A stretch of 64,000 bases of DNA from Tanytarsus gracilentus (taxonomy: Eukaryota > Arthropoda > Insecta > Diptera > Chironomidae), in the NCBI GenBank assembly GCA_038502055.1, contig JAXRKN010000041.1, positions 3,577,501 to 3,641,500 on the forward strand. Reading direction: 5' to 3'. The position numbers and the translations under genes are program-made. The notes under the pieces were generated by a model that saw only the letters and a program-made list of their open reading frames with translations, searched no databases and was not told the DNA's origin. Below, piece after piece: positions 1 through 12,571 of the stretch. The first letter of the stretch is position 1. Every line of letters begins with the position of its first letter.

Positions 1-694
1 CAAATAAAGATCAAAAGTTCATATCCTGCAAATTTAAATTTTTCGAAATCCACCACTGTCCCACAAACCCTTCAGTTTTTAGGATTTCTTTTTTTAATAT
101 CGAAATATTTGATTGTTTGGTTTCTCCTCCATGTGTATATTCAGCAGCAACCACCTGCGCATGTCCCATTTCACATTTTTAAAACTCACTTCGGCTCTAA
201 TAAAAAAAACAAAATCAGCAGCGACAACAAAAAATTTTGCATTTTCACTTTCATTTGAGTGAAAGTCCTTGTCCATGGTGGATGTTTGAGGGGTTGAAAG
301 AAAGTAAATAGATTTGTCACCTTTTAAAACATTTTTTATTTTCCACAATTTCTTGAACACAAAATTCTTCAAAGGCTACGCATTTTTCTCTCTAGACAGC
401 TCATAAGTTTTACATATTTGATAGATATTTGTTTTATCCTTTCATATTATGAAGTGGTATATAAGGATGGAGTTAATGTATATATTTTTTCTCTATTGTG
501 ACTACCGCGCGCTTTTGTATTCCTGTCAGGGCGTGTTAACAAGATTTTATCCTCGAACCTTAAGAAAATTTTTACGTTGAATCCTTAACAAACAAAAATT
601 TAATTATCTCCAACTTATTTTTTTATAACAAAAAAATGAACGAAATAATTACAAAAATGAATAAAAATTAAATATTGCAATTTTTATTTTTGTT
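1..694. other. Intergenic / 3' flank of Sec8, no gene seen
   Basis: AT-rich DNA left of the Sec8 stop codon. It probably contains the 3' UTR and polyadenylation region of the minus-strand Sec8 gene. The only open frame (minus, about 94-372) is compositionally like non-coding DNA and matches no family I recognise. Confidence 0.5.
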
Positions 695-3600
695 TTAAAC
701 TGTAATGCCAATTGTATGTTTGGTTCCAAGAATATTATTAAGCTTTTGCTGATAAATCGACAGTAGACTTTCACCATTGTCGCCAGTCCTTCCCTGACAA
801 ATAAGTTTGAAGGCTTGCAGGTACTGAAAATTTTTATTTTAGAAATAAAAAAAATTTCAAATAAATTAAAAGCTCACCTGAAGTTCCGTGTACTCTGCAC
901 CCTTTTCAGTAATATCCTTAATTATCTCATCTGGTTTTTTATAAAGCATCTCAAAATATCTCCTCGCATGATCAAGTTGGTGCTCACGCTGTGCCGTGAT
1001 GGAACTAAGGGTTTGTTGTAAAGCTAAACTATTTCTTATCATCTGCTGTATCGAATGATTATTTAATGACTCCATTGAGTTTGAAGTCATGATGAGTATT
1101 CTGGCAACCAAGTGTGCCAATCCTTCGAAAATGTACTGAAATAAATAAATTGCTTTATTGGAATAGTAAAATTTTGATATAAAATCCCTACTTTAGTCTT
1201 TCGCGGATGCAAGGTCGACGAGAATGCCTCATCGAGATCTTGAAGTACTTTTGTGAGTTTTAAAACTTTGGTATCGGGCTCAAGAGTATCATCCTTAATT
1301 GGATTATTGTCTTTAAACTTATCCGATGAATTTGATCGCAAATAATGGAAGCATTGAACGCGAACCTAAATAAGTTAAAATTTTTAAAAATATTTTAATT
1401 AAATTTAAATCAATGCTCACCTCTAAATGAAGCACCAGCAAGCATATGTTGGCGAGTTCGTCAAACTCAAATGCCAAATTCGTTAGCACCTTAATTGTAC
1501 CATCTTTAATGGTTATGGGTTGAGTAAATTCAGCTGGCAATGAAATTTTCGTCGATGTCGTTGAATATTTTGCTGCACAGTTAATTGGTTTCTTTAGATC
1601 CATTGCAAATTCATTGATACGATATGCAAACCATTCCATACTCTCCTGTAAAATTGCGAGCTCTTTGAGCACTCCAATGTCACTTAGAATTTCTTGCTGC
1701 GAAATTCCACCATCACCCAAATTACTTGTGAGCATTTCAGCTTCGCGAATATTTCTCTGTTGAACTTGAGTGGGACTGTCTTCGTCGATAGACATTTCTG
1801 GATTTTTAAGTTTCCTTTGCTGCTTAGCCTTTGCGTTTGCCGTCTTTAGATCGAGGTAGTTTGGTAAGGTCTTGAGAAATCGACTAATATCTTCGTCTTT
1901 CAGCCATGTCACACTGTAAATTCTCTTACCCTCAGTTTCCGGCTGCACAATGCCTCGATATGCCGCCTGACACGTTTCTCGGTATGTTTTTAAGAGTGAA
2001 CAAACATTTTTCAACATATCCTCATGGAACGACGGTAAGTCTTGAATTAATTGCTTTGTTTCAGAAATTAAATTTTCAACCACACGACACGATTGCAAAA
2101 GAGGACGATTTACACCTAATTTTTTCATCTCTTCCGGAGTAATGATGGCTTTCCATGCGTCCTTGAATATATTTCATTATTTAAATAATTTAAATTAAGG
2201 TAAAATAAATTTCTCACCTGTGATTTTGACAATGACTCGATTGTCATGGACAGATTTCTATTGTGGCCACGCGACAAGTAAGACTCTTTCACGTAAGTTG
2301 TAAGAAAATCATGCAAACTCGACACTTGTCCATTCTTCTTCATATTTGCATTGCTCTCGATAGTGTTTATGTATGCCAGCATGGGAATGAAAATTTTCCT
2401 TATCAGCGATGGATCGGGCTTGCATACAAATAGTCGCTCTCTTTTTTTCTTGTTACTTATCGTTGTCATAATGTCTCTTGCCGATGACGTTGAGACATTC
2501 GAGAGATTTCTCATGTGACCACGATTGACATCGAGGGTGTTTGATGTCGGAACTGTATCGGTCGTATATGAGGACTTGTCGAAGCGAAAAAGTGTCTTTT
2601 TTGAAATGTTTTTACGTCGACTAAAGAAAGAGTTGATGTTGACTTGTTGCTCGGGAAATGTGATCCTCAGCTCATCGTCACCAGTGTTTTGAATGTCTAG
2701 ATAGTCGGTAAGAAGAAGCTGCAGTACGGCTTGCACTTGTCCCCAGAAATCGGTAAGGTCATACGGCTTCACGCTCAACTGATATCGTTTGATGATATTA
2801 GAATAGTTCTTCAGACACAATTGATGGGCCTCAGCGATTAGTAAGAATTGTTTAAAGAGTAAATCGAGTAGCTCGAGAAAAGGAACATCAAGGTGAGTTT
2901 CACCATTTTCAATAATCTTTCCCGCACTCCTGAGACGTGCATCAATTATATATCCAGTGGTCTTTTCAACAATCGCCAGCAGTTCAAATTGCATCTGCAC
3001 TTTTGTCGTCTCAACAGACTCAGGCACTTTGTTTAACAATGCAAAACTTTCAACAATAATTCCTATGAAGTAAATGGAGTTTATTTCCGGATCGAGGAGT
3101 GTAATATCATCAATAATTTCCAAGTCATGATCTACAAAGCCATTTTGATTTATCTCGAGCAGTGCCTTCTTTGCCTTGTTGTTCGCTTCAATTCTATCTG
3201 CCGATTTTCTGACTGCCGTTCTCTGGAAAGGCGACGTCGAAGACAACTGATTTGAGCTTATCCGCGCAGAATTATTTCTCTGAAAGTTGGTAAGCACTTC
3301 CGTGGTGCTGGAATGATAAATGTGGCGATTCATTTCTTCAATGAGCTTATTATAGAGATGAACCTTTTTCTTCTCAAAGTCTTGTCTCAAATCGTCGAGA
3401 CCTTCGACAGCCTTCAGCTCCTTCTGGCTTATTTCTATGGCGTTCATAAGCATTTTAGTTGCCTTCAAGTAATGCCTCTTCTGCAAGCTTAAATTGAACT
3501 TTGTTGAATTGACATTGCAGAGCTCATTGATATGATCGAGATATGCCGTAACGTGCTTATTCTTAACAGCATCTGTGTAGAGTTTTTTAAGCTCTTCCCG

Positions 3601-4069
3601 GCGACTCCGAAGTAAGTGCTTGCATGTCTGCAGATTTTCGCGAGTATATCGAATTTTTTTCCTCGAATATTCAAGTTCCAGTGATATTTTTGTAAACAGT
3701 TGCATGGTCTAAAAGGAAAATTAATTAGAGCTACTCACTTCCAGCTAGAGTTAAGTACCTTCGTAAGATCAATGTCATTTCTCGACACTAACTCCTGCAG
3801 TCTTTTATCTGATTTCTTGAATTCCCTTTCAATTTTTAACTTTTCTTTTTCTCTCTCATCATTGTTTTCACTTGCATCTAGTGTCTTTATCACACTCATT
3901 AATAAATTGCTGGATGATGTCTGAAAATAAAGAAAAAAGTGATAAGCAAAAATATTTTTACACCCACAATTATTTTCGTCGTTTTTGCTGTTTTTACCAT
4001 ATCTCGGCTGTATTTTCCACGCGGTGGCTTTGTAGGAGTTGGCGATGTTGACTCGGGATAGCGATGCAT
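695..4069 (-). CDS. Sec8: Exocyst complex component 4 (Sec8), 7 exons
   Basis: Sec8/EXOC4 is a subunit of the octameric exocyst, which tethers secretory vesicles to the plasma membrane before SNARE fusion. Rebuilt exons, in transcript order: 4069-3998, 3920-3759, 3708-2218, 2161-1421, 1365-1192, 1135-878, 823-695. All junctions are GT-AG and in phase, giving about 1008 aa against about 974 in human. Family blocks seen include LLMSVIKTLDAS near the N-terminus, HYLKATKMLMNAI and VEGLDDLRQDFEKKK in the N-terminal helical region, KLGVNRPLLQS and TCQAAYRGIVQ in the middle, and YIFEGLAHLVARIL with ARRYFEMLYKKPDEI near the C-terminus. The start is the ATG of MHRYPEST; an in-frame ATG 12 codons upstream (4103-4105) is possible, but the shorter form fits a normal Sec8 N-terminus. 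No catalytic site is expected. The largest exon carries most of the N-terminal half. Confidence 0.95.
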
Positions 4070-6322
4070 CCTGATATTAGGTTGATTTTCACAAGAAAAT
4101 AACAAAAATTACTTTTATTTTTTTTTACATTAAAAATACGCGAGAAGAAATGAAATTTTTCATTCGCCTTGTAGTCGAGACCCAAACCATTTAGTGACGC
4201 CACAATTTTTGAAAAAAATTATTACGTTACAGAAATATTTTAATCCAAGATTTAATTTAAAATTTTCCTGGAAATTAAAAAAATTATTTAAAATTGAAAA
4301 TATTTCGACTGAAAATTGTATTTAAAATTTTACACAACTCTACGAACAAATAAAATTTCTTTTCAATTCACAAAAATTGAATTACCTCAATTTAAATTTT
4401 CTTCAATTTACTGACTTATAAAGCAATAGATTTGTTTTCTCTCATCAATTTATAATTTTTATAATATGATAGTAGGGTGTGTATGCTTGTCATCTGGCCA
4501 TCAAAAATTATTGAAATCTAAAAAGATTGTCAAGTTTTTCTGGTGTGATAAATGCAACATAAAAATAAAATGAACAAAATAATTTTATAGTATTTTTTTA
4601 TTCAATAAACTTTTTTCATTTTCATATGATTTTTCAATGAAACTTTTCGGGATTTTTACAATTATTAAATTTATATACGCGAAACATAAAACATAGAAAT
4701 TTTTTTTGCTTGCATTTTAGAAAAAAGAACTAAAAAGTTAAATTGTGGTGTAGGCATGAAGGCATTTTTTGATCATATCGAAAAATAGAAGAATAGTAAT
4801 ATGAGAAGAATTGGTGTGTGTGAAAGTGATTAAAAGAACAAGCATATAGATAGGAGGGAGTTGTTGAAAATCATTTGGAGAATTTTGTAAATAACTGAAA
4901 CATTTAAAACAGTTTAATTTATTTTATAATCAAGATTGAGTTTACTAAAAAGAAAATTAAAGTTTGACCAAGAAATTTTCATGCAAACTTGAAATAAATA
5001 AAATCTCAAATTTGAAAATTCTAAAATCGTTTTATGATTTCCATCACTCCCATCAAAAAGCCATTTAAAATTATAGACAAATTTTTTTACAAATTTAATT
5101 AGCGAATTTTTAACCATTTTTTTGCTCAACATTCTTGCAATAATCATTAATTACTTCATCTTTTTTTTCATTAAGGGATTTCTTTTTGCATAATATTACT
5201 ATTCTCTTAATTTTAATCAATGTTTTTATCTGCGTCGTGTCATTGTGAAAATTCATCCTAAGGACATTCCACAACGATGCACAAAACACGCAACATAAGA
5301 AAGACTTTGATTAAACATCAATTAATTAATTAATTAACATTACAAATTTCTTTTCACTTTTTTATGTTCTCATCAAATACTTTTTTAGAGAAGATTTAAA
5401 ATGGGGACAGAATTGATGTTTTACTCAATTTTTTTTGAAAGATTTTCATTCAATTAAACTAGCAGGTATAAAAAAATATTTTTCATCATTTTAAAAAGTG
5501 ATTTTTAGCGTATTTAAGTTTCCATCTGATTGAAAAATTCTATTAAAAACTGAGAAAATTTATTAGCGTTGACAAATTAAGCATGCTGTATAAGTAAATG
5601 TGGGTAGTTGTAGGAACATGCATGAAGTGAACGAGTTTTATTTATTGGGAAGTTATTAAACGACCTTCATGAAAACAGCGTTCAACTTAGTAAAACTGTA
5701 GTAAAAATTAATGATTTATAAGCCATTCTAGCGATGATGATGTAGGAATGAATTTTTTCGTAAAAAATCTTAAGTAGTTTTTCTATTATACTGACACAAG
5801 TGATGATTGAATATTTCCGAAATTTGTGTGTGTATACTGAGAAAAATATAAATGTGAAATGATGTCGGCATAATTAAAGGATTATCGCTTTTGCTTATCA
5901 GCAGCATTAAATTTAAATGGCAGCCATTTAATACACAATTGAAATATAACAAAAAACCACTGACATCATCACGAAGATACTTTTTTTTATCTATTATAGG
6001 AGATAATCTAAGGCATGAAAATTGAGGGTATGAAAAATTAAATGTTTAAGTTGACACATTTTTTTACTGCAAGTTACTTTTTTTTCTGCATTGTTACAAC
6101 AAAGTCTATCTAGCAATTTTCATATATATTTTTTGCCCACATACGTTTTCTCATTTTTCTTCTTTAAAATAGAATGTAATGTAATTTTTTAATATTTTAT
6201 ATTATGTGTGTGTTGTTAATGCTCATACTTTATGCGCGCTTTCGCGATGAAGAATGAAATGAGAGAGGAGAAAAATTTCTTCTTCCGCTCTTCTTGTTGT
6301 TTGCTGCATTTTTTTTGCTACT
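4070..6322. other. Intergenic: Sec8 upstream region and Rap1 3' flank
   Basis: About 2.2 kb of AT-rich sequence between the Sec8 start and the Rap1 stop, both genes on minus. The right part is the likely Rap1 3' UTR. A short (AATT) run lies near 5319-5338. Small open frames at 4914-5147 and 5770-5952 (minus) look like chance frames. No other feature could be supported. Confidence 0.5.
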
Positions 6323-7597
6323 TTATAGCAAAGTGCATAGTGATTTTTTCTTCTTGCTCTGCTTCTTTTCCGGCGATTTCTTGTTTATTTGCTGAACTAA
6401 ATCGTTGAATATCTAAAATGATTAAAGCGAAAGAGAGAGAGAGAAAAATGAATGAGATATTAATCGAAAGGTGGCAATCAGATGGCACTGCGGGAGATTG
6501 TTGGATTACATTAATTATTTAAATTGATGTTGCACACAATCTATCCCACTCTTCTGACGGAATCAACTTACATCATTAACGTTAATTTTTGCTTTGGCGG
6601 ATGTCTCCATGAACGAGCAATTGAATTGTTGTGCAAGCTGTTTCCCTAACTCTTTGCCCACCACTCTCTCATCCTCCAAATCACATTTGTTGCCGACCAA
6701 AACCATTGGGACATCGTCAGTGTCCTTTAAAAAAAGATCAAATTAGTATTTCTTAACGACAAAATTTAAATTTAAAAGTGCTCACCTTAACTCTCAAAAT
6801 TTGTTCCCTTAGATCCTGTAAGTCATTGAATGTCGATTGCGCTGTTATTGAATATACAAGAATAAAGCCCTGTCCATTTTTCATGTAAAGATCCCTCATT
6901 GCAGTGAACTGTTCCGTTCCAGCTGTATCGAGAATTTCGAGCATACATTGCTGTCCATCCACTTCCACTTGCTTTCGGTATGAGTCCTCTATGGTTGGGT
7001 CATATTTCTCGACAAAAATGCCCTATTTAAAAAAGAAAGAGAGTTAAGAGAGTGAGTGGATTTATTTTGAGAGGGGGTGGTAATAAAATGCAAAACATTT
7101 ACTAGCATACACATTCACATGATCGTAACATATGCCCGCAAAGCACACGTACGAACAAGTGTGTAAAAAGAAGAAAAATATCAAAAATTGATAAGAGGAA
7201 AATTACATCAAAAGCACTTGATGAATATATTTTTTTCTTGCTTTCCTCGTGATTATTTGAAAATTGCTTTATAAGAGAAAATGATGAAAGTATTTAGAAC
7301 GTGAGAGTGGGGCAAAGAAAATAAGATAATTCATCATATTATTTCAACAGCAAGCAAGAGTGTGTATGCTATGCGGATTAATTATTTAATTAACCAGATT
7401 TTCTTTGTTCTTCTCACAGTAATTTAAAGTAATGCGACCGAATTATAATTAAGGACGAGACGAAAGCACTTTCGTCATAAATTTATGGCAATTCATCGGC
7501 TAAATTTAGCATCATGACTCACCTGAACAAATTGCACGGTCAGCGCACTTTTACCTACGCCACCCGACCCGAGGATAACAATTTTATATTCACGCAT
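6323..7597 (-). CDS. Rap1: Ras-related GTPase Rap1, 4 exons
   Basis: Rap1 is a membrane-anchored small GTPase controlling cadherin/integrin adhesion and cell shape. Exons: 7597-7523, 7022-6786, 6724-6572, 6412-6323; GT-AG junctions close in phase to 184 aa, the usual Rap1 length. The G1 loop GSGGVGKS is at residues 10-17, the switch I/effector stretch YDPTIEDSY at 32-40, and switch II DTAGTEQF at 57-64. Thr61, in place of the Gln found in Ras, is the Rap hallmark. NKCD and ETSAK guanine-binding motifs are present. The tail is lysine-rich and ends in the prenylation box CTLL, whose final Leu predicts geranylgeranylation. Drosophila Rap1 has the same length and a very similar KKSPEKKQ tail. Upstream DNA (7600-9670) probably holds non-coding 5' exons. 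Confidence 0.97.
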
Positions 7598-9676
7598 TCT
7601 CGAAATTTTGGCAGATTTTTTTGTGGTCCTTGGCAAAAAATCAGTCGTCTCGCACTTTCTTCTCCGTGCAAAGACGCTAGATGATGATGAACAATTGACA
7701 CAGCTGATTCAGATTTCTAAATTTTAGTCTGAACTCAGGTACAGCTCTCGCTTACGATGACTCACTCAATCTCTTATTGTTTGCCTCCCGGTCTCGTGGA
7801 GTGTTCCTATTAAATGATGAATCACTTATGCACCACACAACACTTCCGGCTAATGCTCGCGTCTTTTATGTCTATTTTCTCCCTCTAATAATGTGGTCAC
7901 AGTCGTCGTCGTCGTCACGTCAATTGTACTTTTACACACAGACGGTTTTTTTAAATAGAATTCTTGTGTGTGCTTCCACGCCTAGAAATAAAAATAAATA
8001 TTTTGCCGTTTGTAATGAAATAAACTAAAATGTACTAAGCTCGCTCGTAGACGAGAGTGCGAGAGAGAAAATTCATGTAGGTATGACGACTACCGCACAA
8101 AAGTGTATAACTTGAAGTCGCGACATGTGATTGCAAACAAATGGTGATGTCATGGCCAATGATGTGACTCTATAGGGGTGGGTGAGGGTCAATTTAAATT
8201 AAAAAAGGGGTTAAAAGACCCAAAATTTCACTTTTAACGTTAAAAAAGTTTCACAATGAACTTTAAAAATTTAAATTTAAAAACCGTTAAAAATTTACAA
8301 TTTTAATCACAAAACGAACTGTTTTCTTATCAAATTGAATGCACATAAAGACGCACAGTACCGGATATGAAATCTCTCAATAATCGAGGGAATAATTTCA
8401 TCGAATCGGAGCATTATTGACTCACACGCCCAAAAAAAATTGTTCACATATACGCGACTAATTTCCATTTCAACTTTGTTGCTCATCATCATCAACTAAT
8501 GCAGAAAAGAACTTGAACTAACTCAATTGAATAATTCACAAATGATGATATTTTAATTTATGCGGACTTGAAACAAATAATATTTTTGAGTGCTCCACAG
8601 TAAAAAAACGCGAAAAAAAACAATTGAAAAATGTATTTTTCCCTTCTACAGAGCGCTCGCTTTTAGCTGCTTGATTCCATTACACACATTCCATTTTTTT
8701 TTTATCATCACCGTTCATTTCTCTTTGGATGAAGAAAAAAAAGTCTCTCTTTGTATACGGGCAATTTTATATATTTTTATTTTATTTCATTTCCCACATG
8801 AACTTTATTTTATGTACTTTTCGGCACTCTTATCAAGCTTGCAAGTTTGCGAGTGGAAATTTTTTGTTGGCGATCACTAATTAAGCGTTTAATAAAGGAC
8901 TTTTCTGAGTCATAGACGCTTCAATTTTTTACTCAATTTAGAGCTCAACTTACACTTTTCCGTCACTATACTTTAGTGAACTTTGCACACTATTGCTCTC
9001 AACTGCACGATTATCGATAATTGAGCCTCTTATCAATTATCTTTCGCGAGAAATTCAGCATAAAAAAAGTTAATCACTCGATTTTTCTTCTTCGTACTTT
9101 TCGAACTAAAAATAATGTGTTGCCACGAATAAAAAGTCGCACGTGGTTTGAATTTTTATTGAAACTTTTAAAATAGGTTTTTTAAATTCCAATAAAGTAA
9201 ATTCAAACAGTATTAAAGAATTTGTAGTGAAACTTTTTTTTGTTTAGTTCAAAATTTTAACCTTAAAATTAATAAAAAAAATTAAAAATAAATGAAAATT
9301 TAATTAGTTTTAATATTTTCCGTTAAAATTTTGCATAATATTTTTTTAAATATAAAAAATGTTGAAATATATTCAAGACAAATTAGTGAACTTGTATTCG
9401 GGAAACAATTTTATTTTCGGAGATAAGGGGGACGATTTTTTTGAATCCGAAATAACGGTTTTCTGTAAAATATGCGGAATCGGTTAAACATGCGGTTTTC
9501 TGAAAAGAAAAAAAATAACAAAAATATCATGCTTACCTTAATAATTTTTTTTAAATATCTATTAAAAAATTTAGATAATGTTAAAGGGAAGCGAAAAAAA
9601 TTTGCAACCTGTAAAAATAAATTTCCAATGGATGAAAACTTTAAAAAGTTTGTAAATTTCCAGAGAATTTTAAAAT
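7598..9676. other. Rap1 upstream region, no further gene seen
   Basis: AT-rich flank upstream of Rap1. The region around 7600-8100 has more mixed composition and stop-interrupted frames, as expected for promoter or 5' UTR exons. Open frames on plus at 7777-8028, 8590-8880 and 9472-9702 have no recognisable protein character, and the last runs into the target duplication of the inserted element. Confidence 0.45.
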
Positions 9677-9701
9677 TAATAAAGTTTAAGCTTAAGCATT
9701 A
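9677..9701. repeat. Left 25-bp target-site duplication of retroposon copy A
   Basis: The 25 bp here are identical to 10710-10734 (core AAAGTTTAAGCTTAAGC). They flank the inserted element, as expected for target-primed reverse transcription. Up to 4 bases could instead belong to the element's tail repeat. Confidence 0.85.
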
Positions 9702-10709
9702 GGGATCGAAGTGTGCGTTGAAAAAGTGAGTTACAAAAATTATTTGCTCCGGTGATTAATTGGGTTTTGGCAGTGCTAGGGTCGGTAAAAGTGGCTTGTT
9801 AGTTAGATTAGGACAGGTAGTGACAGAAAATGTTCGAGTACACTCAATTTGGAAAGAAGGAAGTCTGCTTTGGAAAAATTGTCCATTGAGGATTTTTCAA
9901 GAAAACTTTCATGGGTAACTATGTAATGTAATGTAATTTATTTTGGTAAAAGTGTGACAGGGTCCAACTGAAATCCGGTAAGGATCAGTTGAGGAACGGA
10001 AGTGGAGTTATTTTGAAACAAGTTTAGGTTAAACGAATTTTTTTTTGTTTGGTGAATTGGGTAAATTTCATTTTAAAATAAATTTTTTTTTATTTTGTTT
10101 GAAAGGATATTTATAGATAGGAGATAAGGGATTTGCCACTTCGATCTGAGGGAGGGCTGGTGTTTGAGATTGGTCTAAAATGGACAACGGACATATATTT
10201 TGACTCGACACACCAACTGTGTACACTAGTCTCAGTTGAGGAAGGTAGTGGTGGAATCACGGCTTTTATCTAAGTGATTTGAGACAAATAAAATGTTGAT
10301 TTGGTTTTGATTAGTTGGAAACTGTAATATCTGCTCAGTAAACAAGACTGTTCTTAACCGTAGTTTCTCTAGAAACTACAAACAAAAAATCATTCGAAAA
10401 CAAAAACTTACAAAAAAAAAAAAAACACTAACACACTAACATTGCCGTAAAGGTATTTTAAAATTCCCTATTAACCAAAGCCGATGATAGAGGGTGTTAG
10501 CCCGGCATCGGTTCTCACTAATGATTATCTAATTGTATTTACTCCAGTCAGGGGTGTGTTCGTACCTGTGGTTCGTATCGACTGTAGATACTTGCCTAAG
10601 TAGCCCACTAGGCTTCGCTTTTCTGAGGAATCGCGGGTCAATCATGTGAGGTTGCGTCGGACGTCTTCCTACTTCGGTAGTGGCTACCTGACTGTTATCT
10701 AATCTAATC
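9702..10709 (+). mobile_element. Non-coding retroposon-like element, copy A (about 1.0 kb)
   Basis: The insertion is bounded by a perfect 25-bp direct duplication and ends on its 3' side in pentanucleotide repeats (ATCTA units, about 10696-10709), typical of non-LTR retrotransposon or SINE tails. It begins GGGATCGAAGTGTGCG. A second, longer, inverted copy at 25460-26709 shares the same beginning, several internal blocks (for example GGAATCACGGCTTTT, TACTGTTCTTAACCGTAG-like, ATTGCCGTAAAGGTATTTTA) and the same tail, so both copies look full length. No open frame of useful length exists, so it would depend on another element's reverse transcriptase. The class (large SINE or deleted LINE derivative) is not resolved. 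Confidence 0.85.
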
Positions 10710-10734
10710 TAATAAAGTTTAAGCTTAAGCATTA
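10710..10734. repeat. Right 25-bp target-site duplication of copy A
   Basis: Matches 9677-9701 base for base and follows directly after the element's pentanucleotide tail. Confidence 0.85.
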
Positions 10735-10954
10735 AGATAAAAATTGTATATTTATGATGCTGCCTTATAATGCTTTTAGATCTAAAGCTGTTTTAAAAAT
10801 ACATGAAAAAATATTTTTGGATTGCAGCTTTGAGAGCTTTTTTATTGAACCATATAATTATCATCGCTAACGTGACATGAATTACCAAAAAAAACGTCTC
10901 TAGACCATTTACATGTCAATTGAAGTTTATCTCTCGAACTATTAACATCTCAAG

Positions 10955-12571
10955 ATGAATTTTATAATCATCGCAAGTTTTGTGACATTTTTATTAATAT
11001 GCTTAATAATCTCATTTAAAAAGTTAATTGGAAAATATTTTCCGCGAGACTTAGACGAGTTTTTCAAATCAATCGATAAATTGTCATCGAGAAAAATTGT
11101 TAAAATAAAATTATTTCATAAAGATCAGTACTTAATTAACGATCCTGAACTAATTCATAAAGTTTTAAATTCGGATGTTTGCCTGGAAAAACCACGAATA
11201 GTTTATAAATTTTTTGGACTCAATGAAGGACTCTTGTGCTGCAAATGTGAGCTTGAAAAAGTGACAAAAAATTATAAACTTATTTGATTTTTTTAAAAGA
11301 TTCACAATGGCGTAACGATCGTCGAAATTTTAGTTGCTCATTCAATCAGGTCATGGTGCGTGGCTTCATTCCGATTTTTTGTCAAATTGCTGATCGAATG
11401 ATTGAAAAGTTGAAGAGTCATGACTTGATCGGAACGGAAATTGATATCATTCACTACACTGAACGGTGCACAATTTCAATGATTTTGGCTTCATCTTTCA
11501 ACGTTTTTCCCGAAGATATGGAGAACGCTGATCAGAGAGTTAACGATGTCGCTAAAGCAACTAAAATGCAAGTTATAATTTTTCTTTTTTAATAAATTTA
11601 ATTTATTTTAATTTTACAGCACTTCAATGCTCCTCTCTGAGCGGTTTAAAAAAGTTTTATGGTTTTTCGATGTCATCTTTCAACGGACTTCGACTTACCG
11701 CAAACAAATGGAGCTGAGAAAATATCTCTACAATAGTCTTTTCGAAGTAACGAGTAATAAATCAAAAAGTGCTCAAGTCCGTGACGAGAAGACGAAGGAT
11801 TCAAATTTTGTACAAAATATTTTCTTCAACCGCTTAATGGCTTATAAAAAAGAAATGACCATGACTCAAATTGAAGATTCTATTGGAACTGTGGTAGGAG
11901 CTGGATTCGAAACGACTGGAACGGCTTCGGCTCATTGTATTTTATTCCTTGCAATGCATCCTGATATACAAGAAAAGGCTTACCGTGAAATAATGAACGT
12001 ATTCCCAACAGACGATATCGAGATTACGCACGAGTCCCTCGCTAAATTGGAATTTATCGAGTGTGTGATGAAGGAGAGTCTTCGTTTAGGTATTTTTACA
12101 AAAACATTTTTCCTTTTCAAATTCCCTTGCACTCGATTAGAATTTTCAAATTTTTTTTTTGTTTCGCAAAAAGGCCCGACCGTCCATGCAATTGCAAGAG
12201 AAAATATGGAAAGTTTCGAAATAACTCCTGGGAAATTAATCAAGAAGAGATCATTGATTGTCATCAATATCTACGGCTTACATCATCGTAAAGAACTTTG
12301 GGGAGATGATGTAAAAGAATTCAATCCCGATCGATTTTTGCCCGAGAACTTTGAAGGCAAACAAAATTATTTCATTCCATTTTCGGCTGGTAAACGCAAT
12401 TGCATCGGCTACCGTTATGCATTTGGTTCATTCAAAATCATGCTGATAAAGTTACTGAAAAATTTTAAATTCACGACAAACCTTAAACTTGGTGAACTGA
12501 AATTTAATCGTCAAATTGCTTTAAAGCTGCATGGAAAACATTTGGTAATGATTCAAAAACGGGAGGTGTGA
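10955..12571 (+). CDS. CYP4-clan cytochrome P450, 4 exons
   Basis: A haem-thiolate monooxygenase of the ER membrane; the substrate cannot be read from sequence, and CYP4-clan members oxidise lipids, hormones or xenobiotics. Proposed exons: 10955-11246, 11300-11571, 11642-12089, 12174-12571, giving 469 aa. An N-terminal anchor (residues 1-21, hydrophobic) is followed by the CYP4-like block DPELIHKVLNSD. The I-helix AGFETTG is at about 275-281, the ExxR motif ESLR at 333-336, the PERF region FNPDRFLPEN near 387, and the haem loop PFSAGKRNCIG with Cys414. It is about 30 residues short: the Pro-rich hinge after the anchor is missing. The exon-3 acceptor is my choice at 11640-11641, after a pyrimidine tract; the more obvious AG at 11618-11619 would shift the frame into a stop. 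Intron 3 (84 bp) has no stop and is a multiple of three. The I-helix differs from the usual CYP4 EGHDTT, as in CYP313/CYP325-type families. Confidence 0.9.

Noticed and set aside
7777..8028. 83-codon plus frame upstream of Rap1
   Set aside because: Antisense to the probable Rap1 5' region, no family resemblance, low-complexity Ser run.
9472..9702. 76-codon plus frame left of the retroposon
   Set aside because: Lys/Asn/Phe-rich chance frame in AT-rich DNA that ends exactly at the insertion junction.
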